From Clostridiales bacterium (GTDB lineage Bacteria; Bacillota; Clostridia; Oscillospirales; Acutalibacteraceae), in assembly GCA_021200555.1 (NCBI GenBank), contig JAJQGK010000131.1, forward strand, positions 1-34,769: DNA of 34,769 nt. The letters run 5' to 3'. The number at the start of each line of letters is the position of its first letter. The first letter of the stretch is position 1. The notes beneath the pieces are model-generated. The model was not told where the DNA came from. It was given only the letters and a program-made list of their open reading frames with translations, and did no database searches. The position numbers were made by a program, and so were the translations under genes. Below are positions 25,108-33,883 of this stretch, piece after piece.

Positions 25108-26397
25108 ATGACCGACGGAAGATATGCTGCGTTTACCGTGCTTTCAAAAATCGATAGGGACAAATCCTATTCAAATCTTGTTCTGTCCGACGTATTAAAG
25201 GACTCGGAGCTTGCGGACAGGGAATTATCTCTTACACACCGAATTGTAAAAACCGTTATCGAAAGAAAAATAACCATAGATTACAACTTGTCGCTGTATC
25301 TCAAACAGCCTTTAAAAAAGCTGAAGCCTCAGGTTTTGACCGTCTTGCGTATGGGAGCCGGACAGATTTTGTTTATGGATAAAATTCCGTCATCTGCTGC
25401 TGTGAACGAGTGCGTGTCACTGTGCAAAAAAAGCGGGAACGCTTTCGCATCGGGAGTTGTAAACGCCGTTTTGAGGAAAATAGCCGTAAACGGACTTGTT
25501 CTCCCCGAAAATACGGGCGGCACGGAATATCTCAGCGTGAAATATTCTTTTCCGGCAGATTTTTGCGATAGATTTATATCGTATTACGGATGGGAGACTG
25601 CCGAAAAAATTATGGCATCCTCTCTTGAAGAAAGTCCCATATACATAAGAAAAAACAATCTTAAATCCGAAGAGCTTTCGGATGGATACGAGAAATGCGA
25701 TACAGCCGAAAATTGCTATGTGCGAAAAATTTTCGGAGATATGACAAAGGAAATGGATTTTATACGGGGTCTGTATCACGTGCAGGATTTATCCTCACAG
25801 CTGTGCTGCAAGGCTCTTGCTCCCAAAGCCGGCGAAACCGTTATCGATATATGCGCGTCTCCCGGCGGGAAAACCGCTACAATTGCCGAGATGATGAACA
25901 ATCAGGGGAAAATTATTGCCTGCGACATTTACAATCACAGGCTGAAGCTTATCGAGGATACGGTTAAAAGACTCGGAATTGATATAGTAGAAGTAAGACT
26001 CAGAGACGGACGGGACAAAAACTCCGATTTGCCGATAGCTGACAAAATTTTGTGCGATGTCCCCTGTTCGGGGCTGGGAGTCACGTCAAAAAAGCCCGAA
26101 ATTAAATATAAAAGTTCTGAGGAAATTCAGGACTTGCCCGCATTGCAGCTTGAAATTCTGGAAAATTCCTCCCGCTTTTTGAAAACGGGCGGAAGACTTG
26201 TATATTCAACCTGTACTCTTTTGCCGGAAGAAAATATAAATGTCTGCAAGGAATTTTTAAGCAGGAACGAAAATTTTGATTTGGTATCTCCATATGAAAA
26301 TTTACAGGGCTTTTATGACGGAGGAACCTTGACTGTTTTGCCCCATATATACCGCTGCGACGGATTTTTTACCGCTGTTTTTGAAAGGAAAGTTTAA
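25108..26397 (+). CDS. rsmB: 16S rRNA (cytosine-967 C5)-methyltransferase
   Basis: A 429-residue rRNA methyltransferase of the RsmB/Sun family. A NusB-like RNA-binding domain occupies about residues 1-140. The SAM-dependent Rossmann domain has DICASPGGKTATIAEMM, and the two catalytic cysteines lie in CDVPCSGLG and VYSTCTLLPEEN. AGGA (25095-25098) supports ATG 25108 over an in-frame TTG at 25099. rlmN follows three bases after the stop, so two rRNA methylases are made from one message. Confidence 0.96.
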   Translation: MTDGRYAAFTVLSKIDRDKSYSNLVLSDVLKDSELADRELSLTHRIVKTVIERKITIDYNLSLYLKQPLKKLKPQVLTVLRMGAGQILFMDKIPSSAAVNECVSLCKKSGNAFASGVVNAVLRKIAVNGLVLPENTGGTEYLSVKYSFPADFCDRFISYYGWETAEKIMASSLEESPIYIRKNNLKSEELSDGYEKCDTAENCYVRKIFGDMTKEMDFIRGLYHVQDLSSQLCCKALAPKAGETVIDICASPGGKTATIAEMMNNQGKIIACDIYNHRLKLIEDTVKRLGIDIVEVRLRDGRDKNSDLPIADKILCDVPCSGLGVTSKKPEIKYKSSEEIQDLPALQLEILENSSRFLKTGGRLVYSTCTLLPEENINVCKEFLSRNENFDLVSPYENLQGFYDGGTLTVLPHIYRCDGFFTAVFERKV

Positions 26398-26400
26398 GAT

Positions 26401-27441
26401 ATGGAAAAACGAGATATACTTTCAATGTCTTTTTCCGAGCTTTCCGCCGTCTTGTCGGATATGGGAGAGCCTTCCTTCAGAGCAAAGCAAATTTACTCAT
26501 GGCTCCATGAATTTGCGGCTCCGTCTTTTGATGATATGACCAATATCTCAAAGACGCTGCGGAAAAGCTTAAATGACAATTTTGTCATAATTCCCATGGC
26601 TATTGAAAAAAAATTAATTTCGGAGTATGATGATACTGTAAAGTATCTTTTCAGGCTCTATGACGGGGAACATATCGAATCGGTGCTTATGAAATACAAA
26701 TACGGCTATTCTGTCTGCGTTTCAACTCAGGTCGGCTGCCGTATGGGCTGTAAATTCTGCGCCTCCACCTTAAACGGCATGGTAAGAAATCTTGCTCCTT
26801 CCGAAATTCTCTCGCAAATTTATACAGCAGAACGGGACAACAATATTAAAATTTCCCATGTGGTGCTTATGGGAATGGGAGAGCCTCTTGACAATTACGA
26901 AAACGTTTTGAAATTTCTTGAGCTTGTTACGGATGAAAAAGGTCATAATATGTCCATGCGCCGTATATCTCTTTCAACCTGCGGTATTGTGCCGAAAATA
27001 TATGAGCTTGCGGAGAAGAATTTACAGCTTACTCTCTCCGTTTCTCTTCACGCTCCAAATGATAAAATAAGAAATGAAATGATGCCCGTAAGCAGACGGT
27101 GGAGCATTGACGAGCTTCTTAAAGCCTGTCGGTATTACGGAGAGAAAACTCACCGCCGCATATCCTTTGAGTATACCATGATTGAGGGAGTAAACGATAC
27201 GGACGAGTGCGCAAGGGAGCTTGCGAAAAGGCTTCGGGGAATACTGTGCCATGTAAATCTCATTCCGGTAAACGAGGTTAAAGAGACGGGGCTTAAAAAA
27301 AGCTCAAGGGACAGAATAGAACGGTTTTCTTCAATTCTGACGGAAAAGGGCTTTACCGTAACCGTCAGACGAAAAATGGGAGACGACATAAACGCCTCCT
27401 GCGGACAGCTGAGGAGAAGTGCAGAGGCAAATAGCAAATAA
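26401..27441 (+). CDS. rlmN: Dual-specificity 23S rRNA/tRNA adenine C2-methyltransferase
   Basis: A 346-residue radical-SAM enzyme that methylates C2 of A2503 in 23S rRNA, and of A37 in some tRNAs. The iron-sulphur cluster motif is C113-x3-C117-x2-C120 (CRMGCKFCAS). The C-terminal GDDINASCGQLR contains C334, the methyl-carrying cysteine of the family. ISHVVLMGMGEPLDNYENV and SLSTCGIVPKI are further signatures. C334 and the intact Cys motif favour RlmN over Cfr only by context, since Cfr shares these residues; the housekeeping location supports RlmN. Confidence 0.96.
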   Translation: MEKRDILSMSFSELSAVLSDMGEPSFRAKQIYSWLHEFAAPSFDDMTNISKTLRKSLNDNFVIIPMAIEKKLISEYDDTVKYLFRLYDGEHIESVLMKYKYGYSVCVSTQVGCRMGCKFCASTLNGMVRNLAPSEILSQIYTAERDNNIKISHVVLMGMGEPLDNYENVLKFLELVTDEKGHNMSMRRISLSTCGIVPKIYELAEKNLQLTLSVSLHAPNDKIRNEMMPVSRRWSIDELLKACRYYGEKTHRRISFEYTMIEGVNDTDECARELAKRLRGILCHVNLIPVNEVKETGLKKSSRDRIERFSSILTEKGFTVTVRRKMGDDINASCGQLRRSAEANSK

Positions 27442-27518
27442 TTAATAATAACTTAAGGTGATCAGTCGAATTAATAACGGTCATTGAAACAGTATATTGA
27501 GAAAAGGGGGTATTCACT

Positions 27519-28250
27519 ATGAAATTATCGGCCTTTACCGATACGGGCAGAGTGCGGTCGTCGAACCAGGACTCATACGCTATCGGTGAATTACCCGATG
27601 GCGGAGCGTGGGCTGTTGTCTGCGACGGTATGGGCGGCCATGCCGGCGGAAATGTGGCAAGCTCCGTTGCCGTCAATGTGATATCCGAGGATATAAAAGA
27701 GGGCTTCAGAAATAATATGAGCCTTGGTTTTGCGAGAAATATGCTCATGTCCTCCATAAATGCAGCCAACGCCGCAATTATCAGACAAGCGGATGAAAAT
27801 GACGAGCTGCGGGGAATGGGAACAACCGTTGTGGCAGCTCTTTGCTACGGCGAAAAAGCTGTTGTTGCCCATGTGGGAGACAGCAGATGCTACCATATTT
27901 CAGACGGTGAAATATCCCAAGTAACTCATGACCATTCACTTGTCCAGGAGCTTGTTGACGCAGGTTATATTACAAAGGATCAGGCGAACAGCCATCCGAA
28001 CAAAAATATCATTACAAGAGCTCTGGGAGTAAATGAAAATGTTGACATTGATTTTTATGAGGTAAGGCTGGAGGACAACGACATACTGCTGCTTTGCACC
28101 GACGGGCTTACAAACCATGTGACCGAAGAGGAAATAATCGAGTGTACATCAGGCGAAAACATATCAAATTATTCAACAGAGCTTGTTTCCCGTGCGAACG
28201 ATAACGGCGGCACCGACAATATAACGGCTGTTATAATTGCGAACAGATAA
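27519..28250 (+). CDS. stp: PP2C-family protein serine/threonine phosphatase (PrpC/Stp)
   Basis: A 243-residue metal-dependent phosphatase that reverses phosphorylation by PrkC-type kinases. The motifs are DTGRVRSSNQDSY, CDGMGGHAGGNVAS, AHVGDSRCYHISDGE, LLCTDGLTNHV and GGTDNITAV, which provide the metal-binding aspartates. AAAAGGGGG lies before the ATG. The kinase gene begins 12 bases downstream, the standard phosphatase-kinase pair. Confidence 0.96.
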   Translation: MKLSAFTDTGRVRSSNQDSYAIGELPDGGAWAVVCDGMGGHAGGNVASSVAVNVISEDIKEGFRNNMSLGFARNMLMSSINAANAAIIRQADENDELRGMGTTVVAALCYGEKAVVAHVGDSRCYHISDGEISQVTHDHSLVQELVDAGYITKDQANSHPNKNIITRALGVNENVDIDFYEVRLEDNDILLLCTDGLTNHVTEEEIIECTSGENISNYSTELVSRANDNGGTDNITAVIIANR

Positions 28251-28262
28251 CAGGAGGACGGT

Positions 28263-30596
28263 ATGGATAACTACACGGGTCGAATTTTAGGGAACAGATA
28301 TATACTTAAGGAAATTATAGGCGTAGGCGGAATGGCCGTCGTCTATAAAGCTGTGGACAATATAGACAATAAAACAGTGGCGGTTAAAATCCTGAAAGAG
28401 GAATACAGCGCCAATGACGATTTCCGCAGAAGATTCAGAAACGAGTCAAAGGCTATAGCCGTGCTTTCCCATCCGAATATTGTAAAGGTTTATGATGTGG
28501 GATTGGGAGATAAAATCCAATATATTGTAATGGAGTATATCGAGGGAATAACTCTCAAGGAATATATTCAGAAAAAGGGCGTAATAGATTGGCATGAGGC
28601 GGTTAATTTTACTGCGCAAATTCTCAAAGCGCTTCAGCATGCCCACGAAAAGGGAGTAATTCACAGGGATATCAAGCCCCAGAATATTATGCTCCTTAAA
28701 GACAACAAAACAATCAAGGTTGCAGATTTCGGCATTGCTCGGTTTAACGCCAACAAAAGCGACACAAAGACTATGGCGGACGGCGCGATAGGCTCTGTTC
28801 ATTATATAAGTCCGGAGCAGGCAAGGGGAGATATTGTTGACAACAAGACCGATATTTACTCCGCCGGAGTCGTGCTCTATGAGATGATAACGGGACAGCT
28901 TCCCTTCCAGTCGGACAGCGCCGTATCAGTAGCCATTATGCAGCTTCAGAAAAAAGCCGTAATGCCCAGAAAAATCAATCCGAATATTCCCGTGGGAATT
29001 GAGCAGATAACCATGAGGGCAATGCAGAAAAGCCCCAGGGACAGGTATCAGTCTGCCGCCGAAATGCTCCTTGATATTGAGGAGTTCAGAAGAAATCCGA
29101 ATATAAAATTCGATTACAGCTATTTTGTGGATACCCAGCCTACAAAATATGTTGCGCAGACTAACAGAAGCAGCGCAAATTACGCTTCCGGAACGCCTGT
29201 TGCATCCGATAACGGCAGCCGGTACAATACGGAATATAAGCGAACAACCGTAATCACTCCCGAACCTGATGAGGAGGAAATCAGGGAAAACGAGGAGATA
29301 GCGTCAAAAAGCTACACGCTGCCTATACTTTTCGGAATAATATTTGTTATGATAGTGGTTGTTATCGGCGTGGCTTGGTATTTTCTTACCAGCTCGGATG
29401 AGGTTACAATCCCCAATTTTATCGGTCAGAATATTGATGAAATCAGAGACGACGACGAATATAAATACTTCTTTGAAAACGATCTTATAGAGGAAAATCT
29501 TGTTTATACCACCGAGTATGAGGAGGGTGAGATTTTCCGTCAGAGCAAGGAAGCCGGCACAAAAATCCAAATTACAAATACAGCCTCGTCAATAATTAAG
29601 CTTGATATCGCCTATACAAGCGAATCGATGACCGTTCCCACGATAGAGGAGGGAACAAAGCTTCAGGAGGCGAGGAGCATACTGCTTAAAATGGGCTTTA
29701 ATGTAAAAACCGAGGGAGTCGTCAACGACGAGCTGGAGGAAAGCACCGTCATTGAGCTTGATCCGCCTTCGGGTGAAAGCGTGGCATACGGCTCAACGGT
29801 TACAATTTACTATGCGGTGGACGATGCCGACAAAGTAGCCGTTCCGCAGGTTGTGGGCGAGAAACAGTCCGTCGCAAAGTCCGAGCTTGAAGCCTTAGGT
29901 TTTAAGGCTGTAAATATCGAGTACAAGGAGTCTACGGAGGACAATGCGGGACTTGTTATAGAGCAGTCCATTGCCGCCGACACGACGGTAATTGCAAGCA
30001 ATACGGAAATTACGATTGTGGTCGGAACCACCTCCACAAAACAGACTACGATTACGATTACTCTGCCGGATTTGTCGGGGGATGATAAGGTCTATGAAAC
30101 CGTTTATATTTATGTGGGAAGCGACCTGTATAAAACAATCAACAATGTGGAGCTGAACGGTTCGGAATACAGCATTACCATTGACGGCTCCACAAGCACA
30201 ACCTTCCAAATATATATAAGCGATCAGCTTGTTTGTTCCGGTGACGTTGACTTTACGGTATCGCCGCCTACAGTGACGAATAAATCCGTTAAGCAATATA
30301 AGTCGGATGAAACCACAACGGCTGCCGAAACCACAACAGCCGCAGCAACAACCGCCGCCGCCACAACAACTACCGAGGCCGTAGTAACGCTGCCGTCTTA
30401 TTCGGGAATGACATATATAAGCTATTACAATGCTCTCATAAGCTTAGGCTTTGACGATATTGAAAGAGTTAACGTTGCGTCAAGCCTTCCTGAAGGGCAG
30501 GTTGTAAGGGTCGAAGCGTCAAAAACCACATTTTCACCGTCCGAGGCGGCTACGGCAACCATTATAGTATATGTAAGCGACGGGTCGGCGGCATAG
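28263..30596 (+). CDS. prkC: PASTA-domain Ser/Thr protein kinase PrkC
   Basis: A 777-residue membrane kinase that senses muropeptides or lipid II and controls wall growth and germination in Bacillota. The cytoplasmic kinase domain (about 12-275) has GVGGMAVVYKA, K42, catalytic D136 in HRDIKPQN and DFG at 155-157, followed by a juxtamembrane linker. One transmembrane helix lies at about 352-375. Outside are PASTA domains at about 380-452, 456-520 and 524-590, the first degenerate. A beta-rich domain (about 595-675) and a Thr/Ala-rich linker (about 682-706) follow, then a fourth PASTA domain (about 708-775). The interruption before the last PASTA is unusual. rsgA follows after seven bases. Confidence 0.96.
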   Translation: MDNYTGRILGNRYILKEIIGVGGMAVVYKAVDNIDNKTVAVKILKEEYSANDDFRRRFRNESKAIAVLSHPNIVKVYDVGLGDKIQYIVMEYIEGITLKEYIQKKGVIDWHEAVNFTAQILKALQHAHEKGVIHRDIKPQNIMLLKDNKTIKVADFGIARFNANKSDTKTMADGAIGSVHYISPEQARGDIVDNKTDIYSAGVVLYEMITGQLPFQSDSAVSVAIMQLQKKAVMPRKINPNIPVGIEQITMRAMQKSPRDRYQSAAEMLLDIEEFRRNPNIKFDYSYFVDTQPTKYVAQTNRSSANYASGTPVASDNGSRYNTEYKRTTVITPEPDEEEIRENEEIASKSYTLPILFGIIFVMIVVVIGVAWYFLTSSDEVTIPNFIGQNIDEIRDDDEYKYFFENDLIEENLVYTTEYEEGEIFRQSKEAGTKIQITNTASSIIKLDIAYTSESMTVPTIEEGTKLQEARSILLKMGFNVKTEGVVNDELEESTVIELDPPSGESVAYGSTVTIYYAVDDADKVAVPQVVGEKQSVAKSELEALGFKAVNIEYKESTEDNAGLVIEQSIAADTTVIASNTEITIVVGTTSTKQTTITITLPDLSGDDKVYETVYIYVGSDLYKTINNVELNGSEYSITIDGSTSTTFQIYISDQLVCSGDVDFTVSPPTVTNKSVKQYKSDETTTAAETTTAAATTAAATTTTEAVVTLPSYSGMTYISYYNALISLGFDDIERVNVASSLPEGQVVRVEASKTTFSPSEAATATIIVYVSDGSAA

Positions 30597-30603
30597 GCAA
30601 GGT

Positions 30604-31488
30604 ATGAAAACAGATAATTGTTTGATAATGAAATCCACAGCGGGCTTTTACTATGTCCGCTGTCCGAACGGCGAAATAAAGGAATGTAAAGCAAGGGGCG
30701 TGTTCAGAAAACAGGGAATTACGCCTCTTGTGGGCGATAATGTGACAATTGAAATTGACGGCGAAAGCTGCACCGTATGGGAAATAGGCGAAAGAAAAAA
30801 TTCCATGATAAGACCGCCTGTTGCAAACATTGACAAGCTGATAATCGTATCGTCCGTAAAAGAGCCTGCGCCTAACCTCCTTGTTATAGACAAATTGACC
30901 GCCCAGGCTGTGGACAAGGATATTACTCCCATTGTTGTTTTTTCAAAGGCGGATCTTGAGGACCCCTCCGATTATACGGGGATTTACAGCAAAGCGGGAA
31001 TACAATCCTTTTCGGTTTCCGCCGCCGACGGCAGAGGAATTGATAAATTTGCGGACATTTTTAACGGCTCGGTTTGCGCTCTTACCGGCAATACGGGAGT
31101 AGGCAAATCCTCAATCTTAAACTGTATTGACCCTGGGCTGTCTCTTGCCACGTCTCATATAAGCGATAAATTGGGCAGAGGAAGGCATACCACGAGAACG
31201 GTGGAGCTTTTTCCCCTTTGCGGCGGTTTTATAGCCGATACGCCCGGATTTTCAGCCCTTGATTTTGAGAACTGTGAAATCATTTTAAAGGAAAACCTTC
31301 AATTTTGTTTTCCTGAATTTCGTCGGTTTATAGGAAAATGCAAATTTGTGTCCTGCGCCCACATCGGCGAAAAGGGCTGCGCCGTGTGCCAAGCCGCAAA
31401 AGAGGGCGTAATTCCCGAAAGCCGCCTTAACAGCTATAAAATGATGTACGAAGAGGTTAAGGATTATAAGGAATGGGAGCATAAATAA
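30604..31488 (+). CDS. rsgA: Ribosome small-subunit GTPase RsgA
   Basis: A 294-residue circularly permuted GTPase that checks late 30S assembly. An OB fold is followed by GTPase motifs in permuted order: SKAD (G4, 114-117), GNTGVGKS (G1, 162-169), GRGRHTTRTVEL (G2) and DTPG (G3, 212-215). The C-terminal zinc motif C246-x4-C251-x-H253-x5-C259 is intact. The stp-prkC-rsgA order is common; rpe and a thiamine pyrophosphokinase gene, often next, are absent here. A terminator follows. Confidence 0.96.
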   Translation: MKTDNCLIMKSTAGFYYVRCPNGEIKECKARGVFRKQGITPLVGDNVTIEIDGESCTVWEIGERKNSMIRPPVANIDKLIIVSSVKEPAPNLLVIDKLTAQAVDKDITPIVVFSKADLEDPSDYTGIYSKAGIQSFSVSAADGRGIDKFADIFNGSVCALTGNTGVGKSSILNCIDPGLSLATSHISDKLGRGRHTTRTVELFPLCGGFIADTPGFSALDFENCEIILKENLQFCFPEFRRFIGKCKFVSCAHIGEKGCAVCQAAKEGVIPESRLNSYKMMYEEVKDYKEWEHK

Positions 31489-31507
31489 CATACAACACAT
31501 AAAAATA

Positions 31508-31550
31508 TCGCCTCCTGCTTTTAGTGGCGGGAGACGATTTTACTTTTCTT
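31508..31550. terminator. Bidirectional terminator between rsgA and the lgt-like gene
   Basis: TCGCCTCCTGC (31508-31518) pairs with GCGGGAGACGA (31527-31537), with one mismatch and one G-U. A T-rich run follows on the plus strand, and AAAAAT before the stem gives a T-run for the minus strand. It separates two convergent genes. Confidence 0.75.
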
Positions 31551-31566
31551 ATTTTCTTATTCCTGT

Positions 31567-32472
31567 TTACTTTTTATTCTTTTTGGCGTTGTTTTTCAGC
31601 TCTTTGGCTTTTTTCTCATGCTCCTTTGCTTTTTCAGCGTGCTTTTTGCGGTTTTTTTCAGCCGAACCTGAGCTTATGCGGTCAATAGCAATTGCAACCT
31701 TGCTTCTGCCCGGTGTAAGGTCAATATCCCTAAATCCCTTAACCGAGTACAAAATCACAAGCCAGATTATTGCGATGATGATGGAAATTACAGCGAACAT
31801 CTGCCAGAAGGTCAGCCCGAAAATATAATTCTGCTCAAAGTCATGCTCGTAATATCTGTAATTCTCCCAGAAAAATCTTGCGCAGCAGTATAAAATCATT
31901 CCGATGGGATAAAGACTGCCCGTGCGGATTTTTTTCGCTTTATAGGCTATAACCAAAAGAATAATCACAACCGCCAAGGTGCAAAGGGACTCGTAAAGCT
32001 GAACGGGGAATACCGTGTAATCCAAATTGGCGTTGTAAACTCCGTGCTCGTCCGCAATGCCGTAGCAGCAGCCGCCTAAAAGGCATCCGAATTTGGCAGA
32101 TGCAAGGATGAAGAATATCCCGGGCGTCATATAATCCATAAGCTTCCTGAAAGTGTCTCCGCAGAAAAGCGAGAAAATAAACATAAACACGGGCAGGAAC
32201 AGCAGAGCGCCGAATATACAGACCCTTGAATTCGGATCGTATGTTCCTCCGCTTGCCACATCAAGCGCATAGGTGTAAATGTAACCCATAATCGTAGCGC
32301 CGGCAACGCCTGCAATAAATGTATAAACAGTGTAAACAAGCGTTCTCGGAAGGCTAAGCTTGTACCTTTTTCTGCTGAGAAAGCACATGATGAACATTCC
32401 GATAAATCCCACGGCATACATTGTGTCGTAAAGGGAAATCGTTTTTCCTAAAATCGTAATCTCCGGATGCAT
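31567..32472 (-). CDS. Prolipoprotein diacylglyceryl transferase (Lgt) family protein, divergent
   Basis: A 301-residue polytopic membrane protein of the Lgt family. Canonical Lgt moves diacylglycerol from phosphatidylglycerol to the lipobox cysteine. About seven hydrophobic segments are present. Family landmarks are KFGCLLGGCCYG (Lgt signature region), FPVQLYES (normally HPxQLYE) and RFFWENYR. Compared with what I recall of E. coli Lgt, the His of the FHGG motif and Arg143 appear replaced (IFGA; Lys in AKFG), so it may be a paralogue with altered activity. The C-terminal 35 residues are a Lys/Glu/Ala-rich helix. AGGAGGAC precedes the ATG. If it is not a working Lgt, one must exist elsewhere. 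Confidence 0.82.
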   Translation of the reverse strand: MHPEITILGKTISLYDTMYAVGFIGMFIMCFLSRKRYKLSLPRTLVYTVYTFIAGVAGATIMGYIYTYALDVASGGTYDPNSRVCIFGALLFLPVFMFIFSLFCGDTFRKLMDYMTPGIFFILASAKFGCLLGGCCYGIADEHGVYNANLDYTVFPVQLYESLCTLAVVIILLVIAYKAKKIRTGSLYPIGMILYCCARFFWENYRYYEHDFEQNYIFGLTFWQMFAVISIIIAIIWLVILYSVKGFRDIDLTPGRSKVAIAIDRISSGSAEKNRKKHAEKAKEHEKKAKELKNNAKKNKK

Positions 32473-32512
32473 ATTGTCCTCCTATCCGACTGTGATAAAA
32501 TCACGTCAAATT

Positions 32513-33883
32513 TTATTTTTGCTCAATGTTAAAGCCCTTGTCCTTCAGCGTCCGCCGTGTTTCAAGAGTCTTTCTCTTTTGAGCGAAAACATACTGCACA
32601 AAGAACGCCGGCATTTTTGAATTACATGTCTCTCTCAGCGTTCTGATGTCCATAGGCTTGCCGTTTCTTATTTCAAGGCAGTTTTTCGCATTGGCTGTTT
32701 TTCTCCCCTGTGAATGAAAATCCTTGTCCGGCAGAACCCGTATATTTTCCATTTTCTTAAATTCATCGGGAAAAGCCCCGCCGTTAAAGCGGCTTTCGCT
32801 TACCAAAAGCTCAAAAAACGGGTAAGTCTGAGCGTAAAGGGAGCGGAGAAAGGGTCTGTACTCCTTTTCATCCGTCAAGTCAAAGAAGATAGTGAAAACG
32901 GGAGCCTCCGCAGCCTCCTTTTTGTCTGTGTAAATTTTCGGGAGCCTGATATCGATATTGTTCGCCTGAAGCTTTTTGAATCGCTCCGGACGGGTCAGGG
33001 GAGCGTATTTTTCAAATTCATCCTTCATAAGCTGTATTGTCCGCTCTTCCATGTACCAATAACGGCGGTAAAATTTATCTATATAAAATTGATACGCCGT
33101 ATAAACAATTTCCTGGCAGTATGATTCATCGCCGTCGCATTGTCCCGTCTGCTTTAATATTGCGGCTTTGCCCATTTTGTAAATTTCCGAAAAAACATAA
33201 ACCGCAGATTTCAAGTTTTCATATGATGGCATTTCAAATTGAGAATAGCCGTCCTCTATGGGCTTTACGGTTTTTTCAAGTATAAGCTCCGAACAGCCGC
33301 TGATTTTTACGCCCTTCATAACAGCCTGCATGATAAGCAGCATTTCCCCGTAAGCGGACAGATTGTAAAAACGCAGCTTATAGAGGTCAAACAGCTTTTT
33401 GCGTATTGCCTTTGCGCCCAATTCGCTGTTTTTCAACAGACTGCTCTCAAGCATTTCCACCTGGGGCATGGTTGCAAGAATATCAAGGTTCTTGTCGTAT
33501 TCATATTCAATATCCCCGTTGTACCAGCATCTGCCCGTTATAATATCGGCGTCGTACTTGTCGGAACATTCAAAAATCGCTTCAACGGAATTTTCCGTCA
33601 GGGTGTCTCCGCAGTCAAGGAAAAGCAGATACTCGCATTTTGCTTTTTCAATTCCCCTGTTTCTTGCGGCGTAAACTCCCTCGTGATCCTGATATATGTA
33701 AAAGAACCCGTTGTACTCCTCGCAGTATTTTTTTGCAATCTCGGCGGTTCTGTCCGTTGAGCCGTCGTCGATTATAATAACCTCGAAGTCCTCAACCGTT
33801 TGAGTTATAAGCCCTTCAAGAGTTTCTTCAAGATATTTTTCTCCGTTGTAAACGGGAATAATAACGGAAAGCCTGTTTTTCAT
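32513..33883 (-). CDS. Family 2 glycosyltransferase
   Basis: A 456-residue glycosyltransferase. The N-terminal GT-A domain (about 1-200) starts with LSVIIPVYNGEKYLEETLEGL, followed by EVIIIDDGSTDRTAE, AARNRGIEKAKCEYLLFLDCGD (nucleotide-sugar and metal region, with DCGD in place of the common DxDD) and a YGEMLLIMQA segment. The C-terminal half (about 210-456) has no domain I recognise. There is no signal peptide or transmembrane helix, so it is cytoplasmic or peripheral. The start overlaps the ispD stop by three bases, so the two are coupled. Donor and acceptor are unknown; cell-surface polysaccharide or teichoic-acid-like polymer synthesis is the likely setting. Confidence 0.9.
   Translation of the reverse strand: MKNRLSVIIPVYNGEKYLEETLEGLITQTVEDFEVIIIDDGSTDRTAEIAKKYCEEYNGFFYIYQDHEGVYAARNRGIEKAKCEYLLFLDCGDTLTENSVEAIFECSDKYDADIITGRCWYNGDIEYEYDKNLDILATMPQVEMLESSLLKNSELGAKAIRKKLFDLYKLRFYNLSAYGEMLLIMQAVMKGVKISGCSELILEKTVKPIEDGYSQFEMPSYENLKSAVYVFSEIYKMGKAAILKQTGQCDGDESYCQEIVYTAYQFYIDKFYRRYWYMEERTIQLMKDEFEKYAPLTRPERFKKLQANNIDIRLPKIYTDKKEAAEAPVFTIFFDLTDEKEYRPFLRSLYAQTYPFFELLVSESRFNGGAFPDEFKKMENIRVLPDKDFHSQGRKTANAKNCLEIRNGKPMDIRTLRETCNSKMPAFFVQYVFAQKRKTLETRRTLKDKGFNIEQK

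Noticed and set aside
26401-27441. Cfr-type antibiotic resistance methyltransferase
   Set aside because: Cfr shares the radical-SAM and cysteine motifs, but the housekeeping operon next to rsmB and stp-prkC and the typical RlmN length favour RlmN.
33239-33760. Plus-strand open frame of 173 codons inside the glycosyltransferase gene
   Set aside because: Antisense to a clear GT2 domain; no family resemblance.
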